In this document: positions 60,101-64,000 of the stretch, piece by piece | Layout of the letters: each line of letters begins with the position of its first letter | Position numbering within the stretch: the stretch's first letter is position 1 | Origin: JAHBXL01 sp038247555 | GTDB lineage: Bacteria > Planctomycetota > Phycisphaerae > Phycisphaerales > UBA1924 | Assembly: GCA_038247555.1 (NCBI GenBank) | Contig: JBBRUT010000003.1 | Coordinates: 1 to 64,000, forward strand | Direction: 5' to 3' | Length of the DNA: 64,000 nucleotides | Notes under the pieces: generated by a model | Database searches by the model: none | What the model was told of the DNA's origin: nothing | What the model saw: only the letters and a program-made list of their open reading frames with translations | Program-made: the position numbers and the translations under genes

Positions 60101-60177
60101 ACCTGGAGAAGGCCGGCGCACCCGATGAGCCCGCGGAAGTGCCGGGGGATACGGCGCTTCCGCTGGATCGGGCATGA
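57133..60177 (+). CDS. DUF2339 giant polytopic membrane protein
   Basis: A 1014-residue protein. The first ~220 residues are cytoplasmic: a coiled-coil-like start (PDPRVEELLRRVAALEQRL) and a long Ala/Pro/Val-rich linker. From SLESLIGFKGFMFVGSLILI onward about 25 hydrophobic helices follow, with GxxxxxxAGxLxL-like DUF2339 features (AGIATMYGAAWVAYGHYGL, SVAVVSLLGAYIAPWI, WWGLFGLALIGVGFWRR, AGKAVIFDLADVPAGWR). Function unknown; a transport or polymer-related role has been suggested only for the fold type. ATG at 57133 has GGGAG eight bases upstream. Confidence 0.88.
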   Translation: MSSSDPINGSSSNPPVAQPDPRVEELLRRVAALEQRLASIDVSQADASHIEPPPVALRSAAKTVLPETHDAFIERLAHFKRDARAQRIGRPAASGSVDAPAADVVASIPSAANVSALPAAPPTAPPKAVPDAPMPVIYAAPATYAPAVSVSPVVYPPPVVVGGAMHAGIPPRPPVAVSPTAAPSHAVPPVVARPKPPTAKPAKPAMSLESLIGFKGFMFVGSLILIVGVIMGMKFGIDQGWFKMPPAVRCIGAAMFGVLLLGAGEWARRKINALASAGLSAAGIATMYGAAWVAYGHYGLVDAPVGFALLGAAAAIGIVVALRAGLVSVAVVSLLGAYIAPWIATTPNPSPLVLPAYLIALLTLGLVLSARRPRPFRALRGVVWWGTVIMGTAAVFYAADVGKPMIGLGFLAIVWAAVHAELWYGAHKAPEALGPVEAKGLSWRATRPVLSTFATTMWAAAIGVWSLSWATGGIQPPDWFVTAAIAVAAGVVAMILAGNLRVLIDTPENDGERLGAALMAQAGALVVATVVLALAGRAEVLAGILIGVAAVFAGRWIKSRSLDVYGLIVLALTVGRMVMYDSWRGTIIGPRALGSVFLGLSITEWTLLMCFAAAGWAAAGVLLVRSQASGMWRSLGAACMAIALCVAFAGFISPHSEMVSVLVLAILLCVGAFGVGNAVGSIGFLVIAMVAMAASCVAAIGLQAQRPETISWAWQGGGIMLSRWGMAMLLAALAWAGFAAVLRKNWTARAAEWSAAVIACAAAAGVMLFLSVLAPGSHTGPVAWVWLGLGIGLFAVHHLFPRLAIDVMGFAGLLAATGLWAITYLPSDWVGSARPIGLHPGLVQGLALAAALWCSAVVLWKRSGKVGAATFPEALRSVVAGAVGLIFISTSLEVRRAAMTWFASGADDFGERAALSIWWGLFGLALIGVGFWRRVPLVRHSGLALMAIAAGKAVIFDLADVPAGWRAASFLGLGLMMLAVGLVYAKAHANLEKAGAPDEPAEVPGDTALPLDRA

Positions 60178-60203
60178 GCATGCAAGCGCGGGGAGTTGTC
60201 TGA

Positions 60204-60209
60204 TAAACT
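60204..60209 (+). promoter_or_regulatory. -10 box TAAACT, zinc-ribbon ORF (probably leaderless)
   Basis: TAAACT ends 6 nt before the ATG at 60216; no Shine-Dalgarno. Confidence 0.4.
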
Positions 60210-60215
60210 GGGGCC

Positions 60216-60480
60216 ATGGCATTGGCGCCGCCGGAACTCTCTGGCCGCACCGATGACAGCGGGAAGCCTGTGCAGGTGCTTCGTGCCGCGGCCGCGGCGG
60301 ATTGGCCAATGTCCGGGGATGAGCGGATCTCGATGCTCGCAGCGCGGATGCAGGCGGCGATGCTTCGGCAGGGACTGTGCCCCGGCTGCGGGCGGTCGAT
60401 TGAGGGCCTGACCGCGGAGGCGGATGGGTGCGTGGTGTGCGCGGGGTGCCTTGGCGCGTGGCAAGCCGGTGGGGGGGTGA
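60216..60480 (+). CDS. Small zinc-ribbon protein, 3' end uncertain (possible frameshift at a G7 run)
   Basis: The first ~87 codons look like a real protein: a helical start (DERISMLAARMQAAMLRQGL), then CPGCGRSIEGL (C55, C58) and CVVCAGCLGAW (C72, C75, C78), a zinc ribbon. In the sequence as given the frame continues to 60944, overlapping the permease gene by 335 bp with Arg/Ala-rich, shadow-like residues. Seven Gs at 60471-60477 precede a TGA at 60478-60480. With one G fewer the protein would end there. I therefore give 60480 as the likely natural end. Function unknown. Confidence 0.45.
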
Positions 60481-60537
60481 TGCCGGGGGCTCGCCTGTGT
60501 CGGCGCAGTTGTCGATGGGCTTGTCGCCGCCCCCGGC

Positions 60538-60564
60538 CAACACTACCGTCCGGTAGGCGTGTTG
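60538..60564. promoter_or_regulatory. Inverted repeat upstream of polysaccharide exporter genes
   Basis: Arms CAACAC / GTGTTG enclose TACCG / CGGTA in a 27-bp interrupted palindrome, 46 bp before the permease ATG. It could be an operator or a terminator of the preceding ORF. Confidence 0.45.
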
Positions 60565-60609
60565 ACGCGGGGCTTGGGGAATGGCGGGGTTGTCTGGACG
60601 CATTCACGA

Positions 60610-61485
60610 ATGTCGGAAGTCGCAATCAGATCGCCGCATGGTCCCGCTCTGGGGACATACCTCAACCCGATATCGATGGCGTCGGGTCTGTGGCGCATGC
60701 GGGACTTGATCTGGCAGTTTGCGTCGCGCGAACTGCTCGAGCGGCACAAGGGGGCAATGCTGGGGGTGGTGTGGAACGTGCTCAGCCCGCTCCTGACGCT
60801 CGGGGTGTACACCTTTGTGTTCGGATTCGTGCTCAATGTCCGCTGGGAGCAGCGGGGGGGGCAGGCGTGGGAGGGGATGAACCCGCACGTGAGCTTTGCG
60901 CTGATTCTGTTTTGCGGGCACGCGTTTGCGCACCTGTTTACTGAGTCGGTCAGCCGCGCACCGATGCTTGTTGCGGGCCGGCCGAACTTGGTTCGCAAGG
61001 TGGTGTTCCCGCTGGAGATTCTTCCCGTCTCAGTTCTGACCGCGAGTGTGGTGACGTTTGCGGTGAGCGCGGCGATTCTGCTGGTGCTCACGTTTGCGCT
61101 GACGGGGCGGATTCCCATCACCGCGCCGCTGACGCTTCTGCCGATGATCCCGCTGCTGATGCTCTCGCTGGGATGCTCGTGGTACCTCGCGTCGCTGGGG
61201 GTGTTTCTGCGCGACATCCGGAACGTCGTGCAGGTCGTGGTGCACATGATCACGTTCATGAGCGCGGTGTTCTATCCGATCGAGCGCGTGCCTGAAACCT
61301 GGCGGCACCTGGTCTACTACAACCCTCTTGCCGTCATCATCGAGAGCGGCCGCCGCACGCTGCTGTGGGGTGAGCTGCCGGATTTCAACCGCCTTGCGTG
61401 GGTCACGCTGCTCAGCGTCATCGTCATGCAGCTGGGCTACATCTGGTTCATGCGGACCAAGAGGGGGATGGCCGATGTCGTCTGA
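60610..61485 (+). CDS. wzm: ABC-2 type polysaccharide/O-antigen export permease (Wzm-like)
   Basis: A 291-residue inner-membrane protein with six hydrophobic helices. RELLERHKGAMLGVVWNVLSPLLTLGVYTF is the classic O-antigen/teichoic-acid exporter N-terminal region (split here by the reader at the helix start). GRPNLVRKVVFPLEILPVS and the late LRDIRNVVQVVVHMITFMSAVFYPIE are equally typical. It should export an undecaprenyl-linked glycan with the ATPase encoded next. ATG 60610 was chosen; an in-frame GTG at 60559 is possible. It overlaps the ATPase gene by 11 bp. Confidence 0.9.
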   Translation: MSEVAIRSPHGPALGTYLNPISMASGLWRMRDLIWQFASRELLERHKGAMLGVVWNVLSPLLTLGVYTFVFGFVLNVRWEQRGGQAWEGMNPHVSFALILFCGHAFAHLFTESVSRAPMLVAGRPNLVRKVVFPLEILPVSVLTASVVTFAVSAAILLVLTFALTGRIPITAPLTLLPMIPLLMLSLGCSWYLASLGVFLRDIRNVVQVVVHMITFMSAVFYPIERVPETWRHLVYYNPLAVIIESGRRTLLWGELPDFNRLAWVTLLSVIVMQLGYIWFMRTKRGMADVV

Positions 61486-62887
61486 CACCCCCATCCCGCT
61501 GCCGCCGCCCGCGCTCCCGGGGCCGACGCCGACGCTCGACCCGGAGCTTGCGATCAGCGTTCGCGGCGTGGGCAAGTGCTATGAGATCTATGCCAAGCCG
61601 ATCGACCGGCTGAAGCAGACGCTGCTGGGGCGGCTTGTTCAGAGCGAGTTTCACAGGAAGTTCTGGGCTCTGCGCGATGTGTCGTTCGACGTTGCGCGGG
61701 GCGAGGCTGTGGGCATTGTCGGCAAGAATGGGTCGGGCAAGAGCACGATGCTGCAGATCATCGCCGGAACGCTTGCGCCCACCGAGGGCGTCGCGCTTGT
61801 CCGGGGGCGGGTCGCCGCGTTGCTGGAGCTTGGCAGCGGCTTCAACCCTCAGTTCACGGGGCGCGAGAACGCATTCCTGGCCGGAGCGATCCGCGGCCTG
61901 CCGCGGAAGCTGATGGAGGAGAAGCTCGACGATATCGCCGCGTTCGCCGACATCGGCGACTTCTTCGATCAGCCTGTCGGCATGTATTCGAGCGGCATGC
62001 ACGCCCGTCTGGCTTTCAGCGTTGCGAGCATGGTGGAGCCGGAAGTACTCATTCTCGATGAGATCCTCGCCGTCGGCGATGCGAGCTTCACGCAGAAGTG
62101 CATGGCGCGGCTGCACAAGCTGCTCGATACGGGCGTCACACTGCTCTTTGTCAGTCACAACCTCGACTCGGTGAAGAGCATCTGCCGGCGCGGCGTGTAT
62201 CTGCAGAAGGGCAAGACGATCTTCGTGGGACCGACCGAGCAGGCGGTCGATCAGTACCTCAGCCATGTTCGGGAGAACGCGACCAAGCGGGCCGCGGAGA
62301 AGGTTGAGAAGCTTGCCCAGCCCAAGGAGCTTCTTACCGATGTTGAAAGCTCCCTCCGCTATGGCACTGGGCACGCGCAGGTTGAGAAGGTGCGGCTGAC
62401 CGACGACTCTGGCGCTGACCGCGAAGAGTTTGGCTATGGCGAACGGGTCGTGGTTGAGGCGTCTATCCGCGCGGTCGTGGATATGGAACGGCTGAATGTG
62501 GTTTTTACGCTGCGAGATCAGATGGGCGTCGATCTGTTTGGGGCGACGGCTGTCCGTGATGGTGCGAGACCGCCGCGCATGCGGGCGGGAGAGCTGGCGG
62601 TTGTGCGGTTCTCTTTCCGCAATCGCCTCCGCTCGGGGCCCTATGGCGTGAGCCTTGCGGTCACCCGCCGGCCGGATGACGCCGGGGACGGCCTGGCGAC
62701 CCTTGATAACCTCGACGGCTGCGCTGCGTTTCAGTCTCTTGGGGATCCTCGGCGCAAGATTCGGGGGAAGCTCCGATATCCCGTCCAGGCCGAGTGCACG
62801 GTGATCCGTGCGACGGGCGTTGTCCGAAAGACCGTCAGCAAGGGCGTCGCGACAGCGGCGGGCAAAGTCATCCAGAAGCCCGTGTGA
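61475..62887 (+). CDS. wzt: ABC-type polysaccharide export ATPase with Wzt-like C-terminal domain
   Basis: A 470-residue protein. Residues ~20-265 are the Wzt/TagH ATPase: LKQTLLGRL and FWALRDVSFDVARGEAVGIV, Walker A GKNGSGKSTMLQIIAGT, RVAALLELGSGFNPQFTGREN, signature YSSGMHARLAFSVAS, Walker B VLILDEILAVGD, and H-loop FVSHNLDSV. Residues ~300-450 form a beta-rich Wzt_C domain (FGYGERVVVEASIRAVVDM, FRNRLRSGPYGVSLAV) that in E. coli O9a binds the glycan end modification. The glycan type is unknown, since no glycosyltransferases are in the window. Start ATG 61475. Confidence 0.92.
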   Translation: MSSDTPIPLPPPALPGPTPTLDPELAISVRGVGKCYEIYAKPIDRLKQTLLGRLVQSEFHRKFWALRDVSFDVARGEAVGIVGKNGSGKSTMLQIIAGTLAPTEGVALVRGRVAALLELGSGFNPQFTGRENAFLAGAIRGLPRKLMEEKLDDIAAFADIGDFFDQPVGMYSSGMHARLAFSVASMVEPEVLILDEILAVGDASFTQKCMARLHKLLDTGVTLLFVSHNLDSVKSICRRGVYLQKGKTIFVGPTEQAVDQYLSHVRENATKRAAEKVEKLAQPKELLTDVESSLRYGTGHAQVEKVRLTDDSGADREEFGYGERVVVEASIRAVVDMERLNVVFTLRDQMGVDLFGATAVRDGARPPRMRAGELAVVRFSFRNRLRSGPYGVSLAVTRRPDDAGDGLATLDNLDGCAAFQSLGDPRRKIRGKLRYPVQAECTVIRATGVVRKTVSKGVATAAGKVIQKPV

Positions 62888-62906
62888 CGAGCACCGAACA
62901 ACCCAC

Positions 62907-62912
62907 TACACT
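62907..62912 (+). promoter_or_regulatory. -10 box TACACT, nuoH (probably leaderless)
   Basis: TACACT ends 8 nt before the ATG at 62921; no Shine-Dalgarno. Confidence 0.45.
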
Positions 62913-62920
62913 ACCGCCCC

Positions 62921-64000
62921 ATGGATGCACCCAGCTTCTTGACCGCGCAGCTTCTCGTCAGCATCGTTGTGATCCTGGTGGTCGTGCACCTGGTCCTTGG
63001 CCTTGCGGGGTATTGCACCTACTTCGAGCGCAAAGTCTCGGCGTACATGCAGGATCGCATCGGCCCCAACCGCGTGGGCTTTGATCTCAACCTGCCGGCG
63101 CTCTGGTTCCTCAAGGGCCTCTGGGGCCTGGGCCAGCCCCTGGCCGATGGTCTGAAGTTCATGCTGAAAGAGGATTACCGGCCCAAGGGTGCGGACAAGA
63201 TTCTCTTCTCGCTCGGTCCGATCGCGTGCGTCATCCCCGCGCTGATCGGCTTTGCGGTCATCCCCTGGGGCGGCACTGTCTGGGTTCCTTCGTTCACGAT
63301 CCCGCTCCTGAACTGGCACATCGAAGGCCAGTACTGCGTGATTGCGGGTGCGCCGCTGAATGTCGGCATCATCTACCTGCTTGCCGTCGGCTCCGTGTCG
63401 ATCTATGGCATCACGCTGGCAGGTTGGGCTTCCAACAACAAGTACTCGTTCCTCGGGGCCCTTCGCGCCTCCGCCCAGATGATCTCCTATGAGATCCCCA
63501 TGGGCCTGTGCATCCTTACCGTGCTGCTCATGACCGGTTCGCTGATGCCCGAGAGCATCGTTCAGTACCAGATTGACAACGGCTGGCTGATTCTCGCGCA
63601 TCCGCTCGCGGCGATCCTGTTCTTTGTGTGCGTGCTTGCGGAGTGCAACCGCACCCCGTTTGATAATGCCGAATGCGAGCAGGAGCTCGTCGGCGGCTAT
63701 CACACCGAGTACGGCGCGATGCGGTGGGCGCTCTTCTTCCTGGCCGAGTACTCGCACATGATCACCGCCGCGGCGTTCTTTTCGCTGCTTTTCCTCGGCG
63801 GCTATCACCTGCCGCTGGGGATGGAGAATCATTTCTTCCTTACCGAGAGCACGGGCATCCTCGCCGTCATTCTCAAGTTCCACGTCTTCCTCGTCAAGGT
63901 GCTGGCTGTCATCTTCCTGATGATGCTCGTGCGATGGACGATCCCGCGGCTCAAGTTTGATCAGATCATGGCGATCGCGTGGCAGGGGATGATCCCCATC
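62921..64000 (+). CDS. nuoH: NADH-quinone oxidoreductase subunit H (partial, runs off the window)
   Basis: The first 360 codons of NuoH, the complex I membrane subunit at the junction with the peripheral arm, where quinone binds. Family motifs: AGYCTYFERKVSAYMQDRIG (with the conserved ERK and RxGPNR following), QPLADGLKFMLKED, ALRASAQMISYEIPMGL, ECNRTPFDNAECEQELVGGY and TEYGAMRWALFFLAEY. Open to the window end with no stop; typical NuoH is ~330-430 aa, so little is missing. Whether other nuo genes follow cannot be seen. Confidence 0.96.
   Translation, partial: MDAPSFLTAQLLVSIVVILVVVHLVLGLAGYCTYFERKVSAYMQDRIGPNRVGFDLNLPALWFLKGLWGLGQPLADGLKFMLKEDYRPKGADKILFSLGPIACVIPALIGFAVIPWGGTVWVPSFTIPLLNWHIEGQYCVIAGAPLNVGIIYLLAVGSVSIYGITLAGWASNNKYSFLGALRASAQMISYEIPMGLCILTVLLMTGSLMPESIVQYQIDNGWLILAHPLAAILFFVCVLAECNRTPFDNAECEQELVGGYHTEYGAMRWALFFLAEYSHMITAAAFFSLLFLGGYHLPLGMENHFFLTESTGILAVILKFHVFLVKVLAVIFLMMLVRWTIPRLKFDQIMAIAWQGMIPI

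Noticed and set aside
60562..60567. TTGACG as a -35 box for the permease gene
   Set aside because: No acceptable -10 hexamer lies 16-18 bp downstream, and the bases belong to an inverted repeat.

Overview
The window is about 64 kb of GC-rich bacterial chromosome, read here as a planctomycete of the Phycisphaerae type. No marker gene is present, so this is inferred from gene content: an H-X9-DG pseudopilin-like protein, a VPLPA-type PEP-CTERM protein, a class I lysyl-tRNA synthetase, DUF1573, DUF2339 and DUF2934 proteins, Tat-exported aldo/keto reductase, and short CxxC...CxxC zinc ribbons in unrelated proteins. No rRNA, tRNA, CRISPR array, insertion sequence or prophage was seen. The density of ordinary housekeeping genes and the lack of mobile elements point to core chromosome.

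Layout. 0-6.2 kb: end of a pseudopilin-like gene, PilZ protein, 45-aa conserved protein, transaldolase, STAS protein, DUF2934, DUF899, sodium:solute symporter, UPF0316. 6.2-12 kb: class I LysRS, divergent from a two-gene operon in which a ParA ATPase carries a C-terminal glycogen-binding (CBM48/AMPK-type) domain and is translationally coupled to a 623-aa protein resembling a degenerate MinD/FlhG ATPase. 12-19.7 kb: PEP-CTERM protein, POT peptide transporter with a large insertion, peroxiredoxin, DUF481 protein, Uup-like ABC-F, PGRP/amidase lipoprotein. 19.7-24.5 kb (minus): ymdB-like phosphodiesterase, glycogen phosphorylase, argG. 24.7-27.5 kb: secreted EEP nuclease with dockerin-like end, acyl-CoA desaturase. 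27.5-32.3 kb: a Mn/Fe/Zn ABC importer operon whose last permease is fused to a DtxR-like repressor, facing a separate mntR across a region with two TGTA-N8-TACA palindromes. 32.3-39.1 kb: beta-helix/PA14 protein, lone MsmX/UgpC ATPase, zinc-ribbon membrane protein, tandem lectin-like protein, FIST protein. 39.1-46.7 kb: fumarylacetoacetase and an unknown partner, argH with a novel C-terminal tandem module, TolB-like lipoprotein, RluA-type synthase, fRMsr, rpsR. 46.8-51.2 kb: MauE/DoxX, rhodanese, DUF1573, ECF sigma and putative anti-sigma. 51.2-64 kb: tRNA-dihydrouridine synthase, Tat aldo/keto reductase, LolC/LolD pair (LolD with a zinc ribbon inserted), giant DUF2339 protein, small zinc-ribbon ORF, Wzm/Wzt-type polysaccharide exporter, and the start of nuoH running off the window.

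Non-genic signals. (1) Many genes without a Shine-Dalgarno have a TACACT-like -10 box 5-8 nt before the start codon, which suggests leaderless transcripts. (2) Intergenic DNA carries degenerate tandem heptamers (for example GGATTTT, GATGTGG, GCGGAGT, GGCGAGT, AGTGGGA), which can run into coding ends. (3) Two loci hold paired palindromes of the form CACTGC...GCAGTG. The most novel biology is probably the ParA-CBM48 operon, followed by the permease-repressor fusion with its candidate operators.
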